This document shows, piece by piece, positions 24,401 to 33,436 of a stretch of 55,755 bases of DNA (position 1 is its first letter; each line of letters begins with the position of its first letter). The position numbers and the translations under genes were made by a program. The DNA is taken from positions 1 to 55,755 of the forward strand of contig JALEFZ010000063.1 of NCBI GenBank assembly GCA_022760475.1, given 5' to 3'. Source of the stretch: Bacteroidia bacterium (GTDB lineage Bacteria > Bacteroidota > Bacteroidia > J057). The notes below the pieces were generated by a model. That model worked only from the letters and a program-made list of their open reading frames with translations. It did no database searches and was not told the origin of the DNA.

Positions 24401-26350
24401 CCTCAATTCTTGCGAAACTCAACCAATAATGTCAGCCTGAATGAGTTTCAACAAAAATTTGATTTCAACTTCTTTGGGGCTGAATTCGAATTTGTTGGAG
24501 GCTCAAACGGTACCAACTTTGTCTATAACAAAAACGGCATCCTTGGAGATAACGCAAGTTTGAATGGATTCAGTGTAGATGGTGTGGTATGGATAATTAT
24601 TGATCAATTTACCCTGGAACCCATAACTGGCAGTAACCAAACAGGTAACCTTGAGACTGCACAGACTCCATTCCAGGCCTACAAGCTACGAGATGCCATC
24701 TATAACATGAAGGATGGGGATTACATTGCCATTGGAAACAGATTCAATCCGCAGGTAGGCTCTTGGGACCCAACTATTTTTGATGCCTTAAAGGAAATCG
24801 GGGTTTCTGACAACTTCAAAGTCTTGAAAAATGGAGATAACTTCTTAATTCTAGGTAGGAAGGGCAATTCCCAGGGTTCAGCAATTGAGTTGTATTCTGC
24901 CAATAAAGGCAACTCCTTCATTATAGAAACTGATCTTTATGCCCAAAATGACAAGGGAAAAGTAACTTCGACCAGGGTGGGACCGGCTTTGGCCTGGGAC
25001 AATATGATCTGGGATTGGAATAGCCTGGATCCTGTGAATCAGGAGGTAGTAACAGTAGATGTTTGGGGAATCCGCAATAGTGGAATGCTTGAACTGCTTC
25101 AGCCGAATGTAGGTAAGGGTACATTTGACCTGAGTGGTATTGATGCTACAGAGTATCCCTACATTGAGCTAAGGGCAAACCTAACAGATACGATTTATCA
25201 TACCGCCCCACAGGTAGATAATTGGCATATTTTCTATGAGCCTGCTACAGACGCAGTCGTGGATTTGGCAACCAATTATGTGTTTGAAAGTGATACGGTC
25301 TTTGAAGGGCAGGATGTATTTATTCACATGGCTGCCCGAAACATTGGACCAAGGGACATGGACAGTGTAGAAGTCGCTCTATCTGTAGAAAGAGAAAACC
25401 GTTCCAGACTGATCCTCGATACACTGAAAATTGCGCCCCTTCTTGTAAATGGATCAGCCATCGAATTTGAATATCGATTCAATACCCTCGGAAAGGAACT
25501 TTCGGGTGATGTGCTGTATATCGTGGAGGTGAACCCCGGGCTCAAACAGCCGGAGACCAACTTCTTCAACAACATCTTTGTCAAGAATTTCCATGTAGTC
25601 AATGACAACCAGAATCCATTGCTGGATGTAACCTTCGATGGCAAACACATCATGGACGGAGACATCATCGCTCCCAATCCTGAGATCATCATCGAAGTGA
25701 ACGACGAGAATCAATATGTAGCGATCGACGATACGAATGCTTTCGAACTTTACTTCAAAAGGGGAGTTACGGCAGGGACATCCTTCGAAAGGGTCTTTAT
25801 CGAAGGTGACCCAAGAATCGAATGGAAGCCCGCAAGCCTTCCTGACAACAGGGCAAGGCTGTATTTCTATCCTGGAATGACTGGAATGCTTGCAGATGGA
25901 GAATATACCCTTAGGGTTCAAGGCAAGGACAAAAATGGAAATGCCGCCGGAGGTGGGGGGGCAAACTTTTACGAAATCCGTTTTCGTGTAGAAAATGCTT
26001 CCTCCATTACCCAAGTGCTAAACTATCCGAATCCATTCTCTACATCTACCAGATTTGTGTACACCCTGACAGGGGCACAATTGCCGGAAGTATTCCAAAT
26101 CCACATTTACACCATTTCAGGAAGGATGGTCAAAATGATTGATTTGCTGGAGTTGGGAGAGGTTTACTTTGGCAACAACATTACCAATTATGCCTGGGAT
26201 GGTACCGATCAGTATGGAGATCCCCTGGCGAATGGGGTTTATCTTTACAGAACGGTCTTGAAAGTTCCTGGTGAAGAGATTGAGGTAAGGGATGAAAAGA
26301 CCAAGAGATTCTTCAACAATGGCTGGGGCAAGATGGTGATCATGAGATAA
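21419..26350 (+). CDS. porU2: C25 cysteine peptidase, PorU2-like type IX secretion sortase
   Basis: A 1643-residue surface protein; canonical PorU has about 1100-1300. A signal peptide ends in SAFAQ. An N-terminal beta prodomain follows, then a gingipain-like C25 domain with catalytic H632 (HFFGHS) and C662 (AFGCYGGD), a 30-residue spacing like gingipains. Beyond it are two CARDB-like Ig domains (VVVSNFGLVTEDSF, IHMAARNIGPRDMDSV), and a C-terminal FlgD/T9SS-like sheet beginning NYPNPFSTSTRF. PorU cleaves sorting tails and links cargo to A-LPS. The ATG at 21419 overlaps the porV2 TGA; the in-frame GTG at 21416 is less likely. The extra modules may bind substrate or the surface. Confidence 0.85.
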   Translation: MKKYTILSILLLGIVSAFAQFDYGNDWYIPNAGKPFVKLIVEEDGIYRVSRTDLTSAGFDISNVGPSNLQLFYRGREVPIFVGTNAGQISYVEFFGFANDGRLDSIMYRDPVTGVVKDDLQPSKEFSLFTDKSAYFLTYDSNPIGRRLFNVFDPTYGSYTAEASFTYETRKDYHPSNTESIYLPGGSGAFDTFFTLNSDYVTGEGYVGPGFSYNVPAAPLNVSIETPAATNVNKPVVVKARVFGRSNSQHILNVSLNDEGVVIDSTLSTNQVYISSFSNKIFLQGSMPATSNLAFTALSPGVDNNHLVWASIKYDRQTDMIGDSTIKISDFSNGSKAYFEFENAVGDDSVYVYDMSNGIRQVGLMNNGRARVIVFPFANSRDLYLATDRGIKKPRIESANLNSLFQRQGADYVIITHRDLKESAEKYAQYRDTAKTIDLSTTIIYTDEIYDEFSYGSMTPWAIKRFCKYALDNWSVKPEYFFIWGKGRYETRLFEDAAIVPTYGYPSTDYEFISHFNPNSIEINPEAAIGRVNVFNNEQGFQYLDKINSYEHEGWAAWMKNGVFLGGGNNSAEQRAIEDAFNANIGIFSNIPFGGRDFYFQKRSNSVVIDPATASYHDQITSGVSLIHFFGHSTSNILDISLREPDQYNNFGRPVFMIAFGCYGGDFSGATVSTSFGERWISEPRRGAIGYLANSSAGYLPPLKNYGSVLYNVMYGPMAGQPIGKVIQRTLDLYTDSLQGIQYRNHGRQLNLQGDPALTLFYPRFPDLEVNETSVFITPDDFTAQDDSFKINVVVSNFGLVTEDSFTIQIRHQLPNGSIYNGHPRKRYPMVAFRDTFSYILKNPVGNGMTGQNVFEIIIDPEDNIDEYSEDNNSTRYSRLVSGNIAAILYPQEYAIVGEEQISLKASAFFMTPEDDIPFIFEIDTSYQFNSPFKKVSEVITGKATFVEWQLPFQLEENQVYYWRVRLANVNPISWSESSFKYIPTKSGWAQARFPQFLRNSTNNVSLNEFQQKFDFNFFGAEFEFVGGSNGTNFVYNKNGILGDNASLNGFSVDGVVWIIIDQFTLEPITGSNQTGNLETAQTPFQAYKLRDAIYNMKDGDYIAIGNRFNPQVGSWDPTIFDALKEIGVSDNFKVLKNGDNFLILGRKGNSQGSAIELYSANKGNSFIIETDLYAQNDKGKVTSTRVGPALAWDNMIWDWNSLDPVNQEVVTVDVWGIRNSGMLELLQPNVGKGTFDLSGIDATEYPYIELRANLTDTIYHTAPQVDNWHIFYEPATDAVVDLATNYVFESDTVFEGQDVFIHMAARNIGPRDMDSVEVALSVERENRSRLILDTLKIAPLLVNGSAIEFEYRFNTLGKELSGDVLYIVEVNPGLKQPETNFFNNIFVKNFHVVNDNQNPLLDVTFDGKHIMDGDIIAPNPEIIIEVNDENQYVAIDDTNAFELYFKRGVTAGTSFERVFIEGDPRIEWKPASLPDNRARLYFYPGMTGMLADGEYTLRVQGKDKNGNAAGGGGANFYEIRFRVENASSITQVLNYPNPFSTSTRFVYTLTGAQLPEVFQIHIYTISGRMVKMIDLLELGEVYFGNNITNYAWDGTDQYGDPLANGVYLYRTVLKVPGEEIEVRDEKTKRFFNNGWGKMVIMR

Positions 26351-26373
26351 TCATTTGGAAAATACACGATATA

Positions 26374-26402
26374 GGGGCTGCTTAGAGGTAGCCCCTTTTT
26401 TT
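26374..26402 (+). terminator. terminator of porU2 abutting the next start codon
   Basis: GGGGCT (26374-26379) pairs with AGCCCC (26390-26395) across a 10-nt loop and is followed by seven T at 26396-26402. The next base begins the ATG of the membrane glycosyltransferase-like gene, so either that gene depends on read-through or its promoter lies inside the end of porU2. Confidence 0.8.
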
Positions 26403-27884
26403 ATGAAAAAGAATCACCTACATATCAGCCTTCTGATTCCCATAGGCGTATTTCTGTTCCATACTTTTCTCTATAGAAATTGGTTAGTGGATGACGCTGC
26501 CATCTCCCTGGCCTACGCCCAAAATTTAGGCGATGGCCACGGTCTGGTGAGTCAGCCTGGGAGAATTCCTGTGGAGGCATTCTCCAACCCACTTTGGGTT
26601 TTTATCCTGGGCTTATGCAGGAAGGTAGGACTTTGGCATATATATGCTACACCTAAAATTTTGGCTACAATTGGTGTTGTATTAGCCATTACCCTGAGTC
26701 ACAGGATTTTTACAAAGGTATTCTGCCTTCCTCATATAGCAAGCATCCTTATTCTTTGTCTTTCGGTGAGCAATGCTCCCTTTGTATGTTGGCTGAGTGC
26801 AGGTCTAGAGAATGGCTTGTTTGTTTTTTTGCTTACTGTATTCATTTACTTTTTGCTTAATGGGGACCCTAAAAATGGCTTGGGAATTGGTTTGCTCTTG
26901 GGCTCCTTGGCTTTGGTAAGGCCAGAGGCTTTGTTGTTTGGCTTGCCTACCTTGGCATGGCTTGCCTTTCAAGGTAGGGCTGAACTGCTGAACAATACCC
27001 TTCGAACGGGAGCAGGTTTCTTCTTGACTTTTGGGATTTACATGATCTTCAGAAAGTTTTATTTCGGTGATTGGGTTCCGAATCCCTTTTATGTCAAGAT
27101 GGGTTTAGGAGCCTCAGGGACAAATTATTTCCTGAAGATTCACCATCTTTTTAGAAGTCTTTTTGGACCCTTTGGGTTTTTAGGGGCAATTGGGATGATG
27201 GTCGGGAGCATATGGATAATTAGAAAAAGAAAGTGGAAGCAGGAATTGGTCCTTCTTTTTCTGCTTTGGTTGATGTCTGTCGCCAGCTTCCTGATTTTAC
27301 CTTATGACCATTTAGGCTGGTATAGATATGCCTCTGGCTTTATTTGGTTGAGTTATCTTCTGATTGGAGGGATAGTTTGCAGGCTTTTACTTGAATATGG
27401 AAATAAGCTATCCACTCAGAAACTCCTGTTATTTGTTCTTTCAGGGATATTTTTAGTGGCGCATATAGGAATGGCAAGCCTGATTGCCCAAAAGAGACTG
27501 AGCGATCTTCCCGTTCCATATCAGAGAGTTGCGTTCAGGTATGGTGAAGAATTAAACCAAATCGGCCATGAGAATGCTTTTGATAAAGGGGCCATTGTTG
27601 TACCTGACTTGGGGGGAACCTTATTGCATTCCAATTATCTGGTATATGATTTTCCTGGCTTGGTAGATCCTGTGATTGCCAAAACTTACCAGAAGGACCC
27701 TGTTGCTTTTACAGACTATCTTTTTGAAGTAATTCAACCTGTCATGATCAGTTCGCACGGACTTTGGCTGGAAGGACAGGACTGGATGAAGGATACGCGT
27801 CTTGAACAGGATTATCAGGTTTTTGAGAGGAAGATTGGGGAAGGTGGCTTGGAAAGGATCATCTGGCTTAGAAAAAGGAGGTAA
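26403..27884 (+). CDS. polytopic GT-C-like membrane glycosyltransferase
   Basis: A 493-residue protein with about 11 hydrophobic segments and a C-terminal periplasmic domain of about 130 residues. The first extracytoplasmic loop carries the GT-C acidic pair D30-D31 in WLVDDAAISLAYAQNLGDGHGLV, followed by VEAFSNPLWVFIL. That wording is typical of polyprenyl-phosphate-sugar-dependent mannosyl- or arabinosyl-like transferases. VRPEALLFGLP and the YRYASGFIWLSYL helix also fit. Donor and acceptor are unknown; glycosylation of surface proteins or lipids is likely. The frame extends back to a TTG at 26355, but that runs through the porU2 terminator, so ATG 26403 is preferred. Confidence 0.75.
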   Translation: MKKNHLHISLLIPIGVFLFHTFLYRNWLVDDAAISLAYAQNLGDGHGLVSQPGRIPVEAFSNPLWVFILGLCRKVGLWHIYATPKILATIGVVLAITLSHRIFTKVFCLPHIASILILCLSVSNAPFVCWLSAGLENGLFVFLLTVFIYFLLNGDPKNGLGIGLLLGSLALVRPEALLFGLPTLAWLAFQGRAELLNNTLRTGAGFFLTFGIYMIFRKFYFGDWVPNPFYVKMGLGASGTNYFLKIHHLFRSLFGPFGFLGAIGMMVGSIWIIRKRKWKQELVLLFLLWLMSVASFLILPYDHLGWYRYASGFIWLSYLLIGGIVCRLLLEYGNKLSTQKLLLFVLSGIFLVAHIGMASLIAQKRLSDLPVPYQRVAFRYGEELNQIGHENAFDKGAIVVPDLGGTLLHSNYLVYDFPGLVDPVIAKTYQKDPVAFTDYLFEVIQPVMISSHGLWLEGQDWMKDTRLEQDYQVFERKIGEGGLERIIWLRKRR

Positions 27885-28176
27885 AATAGTATTTTCTAAT
27901 CCCGCTTAATGTAAGAAGAGTTGTGAGATTTGTCAAAATGTAACATTCCTACTTCCTCTATTTCTAGCTGTAAGCATCCTAAATTTACATTTTGGAAACC
28001 TCTAATTTAGCTCATTGGGAATGGGTTGTCTAGTAGTTTGTAATATTTTTTCGATGAATGGTATATATTTAGTATTGTTTGAATGTAAGATATTTTAATT
28101 TATTGGTATTTTTGGGTATTCGTTTATGGGACTTGTCTCCATCTATCGAATGGTACCCAATACCAATTTCAAATCC

Positions 28177-30282
28177 ATGAATTTCAAAATTACATTCATC
28201 GTTCTTCTTAGCTTCTTATTGTCAGTGTCATCCATTTTTGCCCAGTTATCAAGCGGAGATATAGCCTTCGTGGAATACAATGCAGACAACACGGATCAAT
28301 TTGCTTTTGTGGCCTTGGTAGAAATACCTGGCTCTACCATAATTTATTTTACAGATAATGAAGTCTCAAATCTGTCTTCAGGTGAAGGAACCCTGACCTG
28401 GGAGGCGCCAGTTTCTGGACTTCCTTGTGGGACAATTGTTACCATTGATAAAGACCGTAACACAGATTTTGGCACTATTACCAACGAAAGGAACAATTTT
28501 GACCTTGGCGGCGGCGGCGATGCCATCATTGCTTTTCAAGGAACAGATAATGTTACTGCAAGCACCTACCTTGCAGCCATCAGCAACGATGGAGGCTCAT
28601 GGGGAGGCTCTAAGGATGGCGACCTGCCAAGCGGTTTGACCAATGGAACCGATGCCATCGCCATCAATCCTGAGATCGATAATGTAAAGTATGACGGTTC
28701 TATATTGATTGGAGATAAGGCAAGCCTCCTGGCCGCTATTAATGATAACAGCAATTGGTCTGGTGGCAGCAATAGTAATAATCAGGATTTTGAAGGGACA
28801 TTCTACGTCTCAGAGTGTATCGGGGCTTCATGTTTCATAGAACTAGTGGCTTCCAATATATCTTCTTGTAATGACAACTCGACCAACGCAAATTCAGCGG
28901 ACGATTACTATACGGTTGACATTACTGCTGTATACTTCAACGTTCCTGCTACTGGTACCCTTGACCTTAGTGGCGACATCACAGGGGCTAGTTCGGTAAA
29001 TGTAAGTGCCCTTCCAGGTAATTCTTATACCTATTCTTCAGTCGTAGTGCCAGCCGATGGCTCGGCGAAAACCATAAATGTATCATTTTCTGATGAGGGC
29101 GCTTGCGCTTATTCATTGGTCCTTGATGCAGTAAGTTCATGTTCTTCTGTTATCCCTGCGGGTTATGTTTATTTTGATAATGAATCCGGAGACAACAACT
29201 GGAATACTGCCTTAAACTGGTCTGATAATTCAGTTCCCCTTCCCTACGACGACAACATTTACATTGGTGCAGGATTCAATGTGGTCAATAATACAGGAAA
29301 CGACATCATTTTTGATAAGGGGTTTGACTTTCAGCTCTTTGGGACACTTGATATGGAGCAAAGAAAACTTGAGATGAAAACCAGTGGCGGCTATTTACTG
29401 ATCGGAAGTACGGGCCAACTGATTGATGCCAGCGAGTTTTATATGACCATTTCTGATGGGCTGGTTGAAGATGGTGCATTCGTTGAAACAGAGCATTTGA
29501 AAGTATCAGATGATTCAGAATTTACCATCAATGCCAGCTCCTTTACAATAAGCAATAAAATTGAAATTATTGGTTCAGCAGAGATTGTAGGGACAGGTTG
29601 TATCCTTTGGAATGGAAATGATTATACCAATACGGGGAACGGAATTTTTGGCTGCACTGGTAGTGAGTCAGATTGTATGGTCTCTGGCACGAACTATATC
29701 TGTGCCCTTGGATCTTTCCCCGTGGAATTTGAATCTTTCGTTGCAAAAGAATCACTTGAAGGAGTCGCTCTTAGCTGGACGACTGCTTCAGAGTCAAACA
29801 ATGACTATTTCCAGATTCAGAAAAGCCAGGATAATGAGTTATGGGAGGACATTGCGAAGGTAAGTGGTAAAGGAACCACCTCAACTTCAAATGATTATGA
29901 ATTTGTAGATAATAATCCATTTTTAGGCATGAACTATTATCGCTTAAAGCAGGTCGATATTGATGGGGCATTTTCATATTCTGACACCAGACAAGTTCTC
30001 AAAGGGGTTGAAACTGGAAGCCAATTCTCAGTCTACCCCAATCCTTTGGAATCTGGGGAATCCTTTAACATCCAATTAACTGCCTTGGATATGTATGGTG
30101 ACCTTCAAGTTGAAATTTATGACCTGAAGGGAGTGAAGCTTTTAGACCGTAAATTTTCTTTATCTGAGATTGAGAAGGCCAAGGAAAGCCTTAGAGTAAA
30201 TAATTCCCTAAATCCAGGAGCTTATCTCGTCCTGTTGAAGTCGGGTTCATTCAGATCCGTTCAAAAGTTGCTTATTAAGTGA
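28177..30282 (+). CDS. secreted protein with type IX (type A) C-terminal sorting domain
   Basis: A 701-residue exported protein of unknown role. A signal peptide (MNFKITFIVLLSFLLSVSSIFAQ region, about 1-23) leads into a beta domain starting LSSGDIAFVEYNADN, of the kind common in large Bacteroidota secreted proteins. A cysteine-containing beta section follows (IELVASNISSCNDNS), then a right-handed-helix-like stretch, and a typical pre-tail module FPVEFESFVAKESLEGVALSWTTASE. The tail begins YPNPLESGES and ends VQKLLIK, a type A T9SS signal. An in-frame ATG at 28126 is possible, but the signal peptide begins at 28177. It is a likely client of the PorV/PorU machinery. Confidence 0.85.
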   Translation: MNFKITFIVLLSFLLSVSSIFAQLSSGDIAFVEYNADNTDQFAFVALVEIPGSTIIYFTDNEVSNLSSGEGTLTWEAPVSGLPCGTIVTIDKDRNTDFGTITNERNNFDLGGGGDAIIAFQGTDNVTASTYLAAISNDGGSWGGSKDGDLPSGLTNGTDAIAINPEIDNVKYDGSILIGDKASLLAAINDNSNWSGGSNSNNQDFEGTFYVSECIGASCFIELVASNISSCNDNSTNANSADDYYTVDITAVYFNVPATGTLDLSGDITGASSVNVSALPGNSYTYSSVVVPADGSAKTINVSFSDEGACAYSLVLDAVSSCSSVIPAGYVYFDNESGDNNWNTALNWSDNSVPLPYDDNIYIGAGFNVVNNTGNDIIFDKGFDFQLFGTLDMEQRKLEMKTSGGYLLIGSTGQLIDASEFYMTISDGLVEDGAFVETEHLKVSDDSEFTINASSFTISNKIEIIGSAEIVGTGCILWNGNDYTNTGNGIFGCTGSESDCMVSGTNYICALGSFPVEFESFVAKESLEGVALSWTTASESNNDYFQIQKSQDNELWEDIAKVSGKGTTSTSNDYEFVDNNPFLGMNYYRLKQVDIDGAFSYSDTRQVLKGVETGSQFSVYPNPLESGESFNIQLTALDMYGDLQVEIYDLKGVKLLDRKFSLSEIEKAKESLRVNNSLNPGAYLVLLKSGSFRSVQKLLIK

Positions 30283-30308
30283 AAATGTAAGGTGTATAAT
30301 GTTGATCT

Positions 30309-30342
30309 AGATCCCTCGATGCAAATCGGGGGATCTTTTTTT
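30309..30342 (+). terminator. strong intrinsic terminator with a GCAA tetraloop
   Basis: A 12-bp stem, AGATCCCTCGAT (30309-30320) with ATCGGGGGATCT (30325-30336, one G-U pair), is closed by a GCAA tetraloop and followed by a run of seven T ending at 30342. Confidence 0.95.
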
Positions 30343-30427
30343 ACCAAACTGCTCGCAGAAGGAAACCTAAATAGTCCTTGGCAAAGTATATGACCTATCG
30401 AGATATGAATGCCAAAGTTGTAATGAA

Positions 30428-30613
30428 ATGAGAAGCAGTCTAAGTAATTGGTATGAAGAGTTGCAGATTGTGGTCTACTCCATTCCCAAGAATTGCCCAG
30501 ACTGTTGTAAGCATATTTGCCATCGCAAAAACCTCAATACAGAACTTTTGGAATTGCTCAAGGATGGCCAGCTTAAAGAAGCCGGGAAATTACTTCGAAT
30601 CTCCACCAAATAA
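30428..30613 (+). CDS. possible small protein of 61 residues (doubtful)
   Basis: A short frame starting ATG at 30428. The translation has a cysteine cluster (NCPDCCKHICH) and an ordered-looking helical end (NTELLELLKDGQLKEAGKLLRI). It sits alone between a terminator and the glyS promoter. I recognise no family. A competing frame of similar length overlaps it, so chance is a real possibility; conservation in relatives would decide. Confidence 0.25.
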   Translation: MRSSLSNWYEELQIVVYSIPKNCPDCCKHICHRKNLNTELLELLKDGQLKEAGKLLRISTK

Positions 30614-30690
30614 TTTGTCCTTTTTCTCCCCTGATTTGGGACTTTATCAATGATTGTATCCAAGGAATTTTCCCCTCTACACTAAAAGTG

Positions 30691-30698
30691 TATCTTTG
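30691..30698 (+). promoter_or_regulatory. Bacteroidota-type -7 box for glyS
   Basis: TATCTTTG, a perfect TAnnTTTG match, lies 21 nt before the ATG at 30720. The open frame extends upstream of this box (to 30654), so the box argues for the downstream start. Confidence 0.55.
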
Positions 30699-30719
30699 GA
30701 CTCGAAATCAAATCATCCG

Positions 30720-32264
30720 ATGAATTACGACGAATTATTCCCAAAAATCACCTCACACGCTAAAGAATACGGTTTTGTTTTTCCTTCAAGCGAGATCTAT
30801 GACGGACTGGGTGCTGTCTATGATTATGCCCAATTAGGGGTGGAGTTGAAGAATAATATAAAGACTGCATGGTGGAAGGCCATGGTACAAATGCACGAAA
30901 ATATCGTAGGTCTGGACGCCGCGATCTTGATGCATCCTACCACCTGGAAGGCTTCCGGACACGTAGATGCTTTCAGCGATCCCCTCATTGACAACAAGGA
31001 TTCGAAGAAGCGCTACCGCGCGGATGTATTGATCGAGGATCAAATCGCCAAGTACGAGTCCAAGAGCCTCAAAGACACCAATAAAAGAGCCAAGAAAGAA
31101 GGCTGGGAAGCTGGTTCGGAAGAATATAACAAATACCTCCAAGGCAATAGAAACGCCAAGAAGGCCCAGGAACTCCACCAGCAATTTGAAGTAGCATTGA
31201 ATAGCGACGACCTGGATCAGCTTCGCAATATCATCGTCGAACAAGGCATTGCTTGTGAAGTAAGCGGTTCGAAAAACTGGTCTGAGGTCCGTCAGTTCAA
31301 CCTGATGTTCAAGACACAGCTTGGAGCAACTGCAGACTCAAGCATGGATCTATATTTGCGTCCTGAGACAGCTCAGGGAATCTTTGTGAATTACCTCAAT
31401 GTGCAGAAGACCTCAAGGCAGAAACTGCCATTTGGTATTGCTCAGATAGGGAAGGCATTCAGAAATGAAATTGTTGCCCGTCAATTTATCTTCCGAATGA
31501 GGGAATTTGAGCAAATGGAGATGCAGTTCTTCATCAAGCCCGGAACTCAGAAACAATGGTTCGAGTACTGGAAGGAGTATAGAATGAACTGGCACAAGGC
31601 ACTAGGAATTAAAGAAGAGTTTCTTCAATGGCATGAGCACGAAAAGTTAGCTCACTATGCTGATGGTGCGGAAGACATCCAGTTTAAGTTTCCATTTGGA
31701 TTTAAGGAATTGGAGGGAATCCACTCAAGAACTGATTTCGACTTGAGCAGCCATGAAGAATTCTCAGGTAAAAAACTCCGCTACTTTGATCCTGAAACCC
31801 AGGAATCCTATGTTCCATATGTGGTAGAAACTTCCGTTGGGCTGGACAGGACATTCCTGGCTCACATGAGCCATGCCTATCAGGAAGAGGAAGTACCAAA
31901 TGCCAAAGGCGGAACGGATACCCGTGTGGTTATGAAATTCCACCCACTTCTTGCACCGTATAAAGCAGCAGTATTCCCATTGGTAAAGAAAGATGGGCTT
32001 CCAGAAATTGCCATGGAGATCTTCAAAGAACTCAAGTTCGAGCACAATGTCATGTATGACGAGAAAGACTCCGTCGGTCGTCGTTACAGAAGACATGATG
32101 CCATTGGTACTCCATTCTGTATCACTGTTGACCACGATACCAAAGAGGATAATGCGGTAACAGTAAGAGATCGCGATACCCTGGAGCAGGTAAGAATGCC
32201 TATTTCAGAGGTAAGATCCTACATCAGCAAAAAGCTAAGCTGGCGAGATTTGCTGGATTGGTAA
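30720..32264 (+). CDS. glyS: glycyl-tRNA synthetase (single-chain, alpha2 type)
   Basis: A 514-residue class II synthetase that charges tRNA-Gly. This is the dimeric archaeal/eukaryotic-like GlyRS1 form, not the alpha2-beta2 E. coli form. Landmarks are PSSEIYDGLGAVYDYAQLG at the N terminus, TWKASGHVDAFSDPL, motif 2 FRNEI followed by RMREFEQMEMQFF, and motif 3 near GLDRTFLAH. The anticodon-binding domain runs from about 415 (VVMKFHPLLAPYKAAVFPL) and contains DAIGTPFCITVD. The frame is open upstream to 30654, but family N termini and the promoter at 30691 support the ATG at 30720. It has its own terminator. Confidence 0.96.
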   Translation: MNYDELFPKITSHAKEYGFVFPSSEIYDGLGAVYDYAQLGVELKNNIKTAWWKAMVQMHENIVGLDAAILMHPTTWKASGHVDAFSDPLIDNKDSKKRYRADVLIEDQIAKYESKSLKDTNKRAKKEGWEAGSEEYNKYLQGNRNAKKAQELHQQFEVALNSDDLDQLRNIIVEQGIACEVSGSKNWSEVRQFNLMFKTQLGATADSSMDLYLRPETAQGIFVNYLNVQKTSRQKLPFGIAQIGKAFRNEIVARQFIFRMREFEQMEMQFFIKPGTQKQWFEYWKEYRMNWHKALGIKEEFLQWHEHEKLAHYADGAEDIQFKFPFGFKELEGIHSRTDFDLSSHEEFSGKKLRYFDPETQESYVPYVVETSVGLDRTFLAHMSHAYQEEEVPNAKGGTDTRVVMKFHPLLAPYKAAVFPLVKKDGLPEIAMEIFKELKFEHNVMYDEKDSVGRRYRRHDAIGTPFCITVDHDTKEDNAVTVRDRDTLEQVRMPISEVRSYISKKLSWRDLLDW

Positions 32265-32337
32265 TTCAACTTGCTCTGTTCGGGCTTGTGTAAACAGAAT
32301 ATCGGAAAACCGAATAAAAATTCGTATGTTATGATAT

Positions 32338-32367
32338 AGGGATTGCTCTTGCAATCCCTCCTTTTTT
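32338..32367 (+). terminator. intrinsic terminator after glyS
   Basis: AGGGATTGC (32338-32346) pairs with GCAATCCCT (32351-32359) around a TCTT loop, followed by CC and six T. It lies 73 nt after the stop and 22 nt before the selU start. Confidence 0.88.
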
Positions 32368-32389
32368 AAGAAGGCCTTGTGATGAATTG

Positions 32390-33436
32390 ATGTATATGAC
32401 TCAAAGACTGGAAATTCAAACTTTTATTGAAAAACAACGGGAGGGAAAGTTGAGTGTGGTAGATGTTCGGTCTCCCTCAGAATTTCAGAAAGGGCATTTT
32501 CCAACCGCAATAAACATCCCACTTTTCGAAAACGATGAAAGGGCTGTTGTAGGGACATTATACAAACAGGAAGGCAAGGAAGAGGCATTTTTGAGGGGAC
32601 TTGAATTCGTAGGACCGAAGATGAGGTCTTTTGTGGAGCAAGTCAGGGATATTTCCAGGCAAGGTACTTTGATGACATACTGCTGGAGAGGGGGCATGCG
32701 GTCTAGCTCCATGGCATGGCTATGGGAAACGGCTGGCTTTAATGTTTTTACCCTTGAGGGAGGTTACAAGGCTTTTCGAAAGGAAGTTTTGGCTTCCATG
32801 TCCAGAAAATTCCAATTGATGGTATTAGGTGGCCCTACTGGAAGTGGCAAGACAGAGATTCTTAAGGAAATGAAAGAAGCAGGAGAGCAGGTCATTGACC
32901 TGGAAGGCCTTGCGAGGCATAAAGGATCTGCCTTTGGCGGCATCGGTGAGAATACCCAACCCAGTACTGAGCATTTCGAAAACCTCCTTTGGTCAGAATT
33001 GATCCAGATGGATGCCCAAAAGCCTATCTGGCTGGAAGATGAGAGTATCCATATTGGTAAGGTTTTGATTCCGAAAGTTTTTTTTGATCAAATGCAGTCA
33101 GCCAGTTTATTTGTCATTGACCTTGAGGAAGAAGAAAGACTGAAGCATCTTGTGGATGTTTATGCAGGCTTTGAGGATGAACTCCTGATTGATGCCATTA
33201 ACCGAATTGGCAAGAGATTGGGAGGCCAACATGCCAAAGCCGCCGAAGAGGCTATTCGTCAGCAGGACTACCGCACGGCAGCAAAAATTTGCCTTAAATA
33301 CTATGATAAAACATACGCATACGGATTAACCCAAAAATCAAAACAATTAGTAAGTAAACTTGGTCTTATCAAGCACGATCCAAAGAATTCGGCTCGGAAA
33401 TTGATAGATCTAGCCTACCAAAGACAACCCCAATGA
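32390..33436 (+). CDS. selU: tRNA 2-selenouridine synthase SelU/MnmH
   Basis: A 348-residue enzyme that converts the 2-thio group of (c)mnm5s2U34 in tRNAs for Lys, Glu and Gln to 2-seleno, using selenophosphate and a geranylated intermediate. The rhodanese domain (about 1-135) has its catalytic C98 in [13 protein letters not shown]. The P-loop domain has GGPTGSGKT at 147-155 and [13 protein letters not shown] for tRNA binding. Length is normal. TTG 32387, ATG 32390 and ATG 32396 are in frame; 32390 is a compromise. It overlaps selD by 4 nt (ATGA), the logical partner that makes selenophosphate. Confidence 0.95.
   Translation: MYMTQRLEIQTFIEKQREGKLSVVDVRSPSEFQKGHFPTAINIPLFENDERAVVGTLYKQEGKEEAFLRGLEFVGPKMRSFVEQVRDISRQGTLMTYCWRGGMRSSSMAWLWETAGFNVFTLEGGYKAFRKEVLASMSRKFQLMVLGGPTGSGKTEILKEMKEAGEQVIDLEGLARHKGSAFGGIGENTQPSTEHFENLLWSELIQMDAQKPIWLEDESIHIGKVLIPKVFFDQMQSASLFVIDLEEEERLKHLVDVYAGFEDELLIDAINRIGKRLGGQHAKAAEEAIRQQDYRTAAKICLKYYDKTYAYGLTQKSKQLVSKLGLIKHDPKNSARKLIDLAYQRQPQ

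Larger units (their letters stand above)
30283..30719. other. 437-nt intergenic region before glyS
   Basis: It holds the terminator of the T9SS cargo gene at 30309-30342, one doubtful 61-codon ORF at 30428-30613, and the glyS -7 box at 30691-30698. Nothing else is recognisable. Confidence 0.6.

Noticed and set aside
26063..26074. A half copy of the dispersed palindrome (ACCCTGACAGGG) inside porU2
   Set aside because: It encodes ordinary residues (TLTG) in a conserved strand, lacks the second half, and is best explained by chance.
28126..28176. Upstream ATG start for the T9SS cargo gene
   Set aside because: It would put 17 mostly polar residues before the signal peptide; the ATG at 28177 fits the signal peptide better, though the longer form is not excluded.
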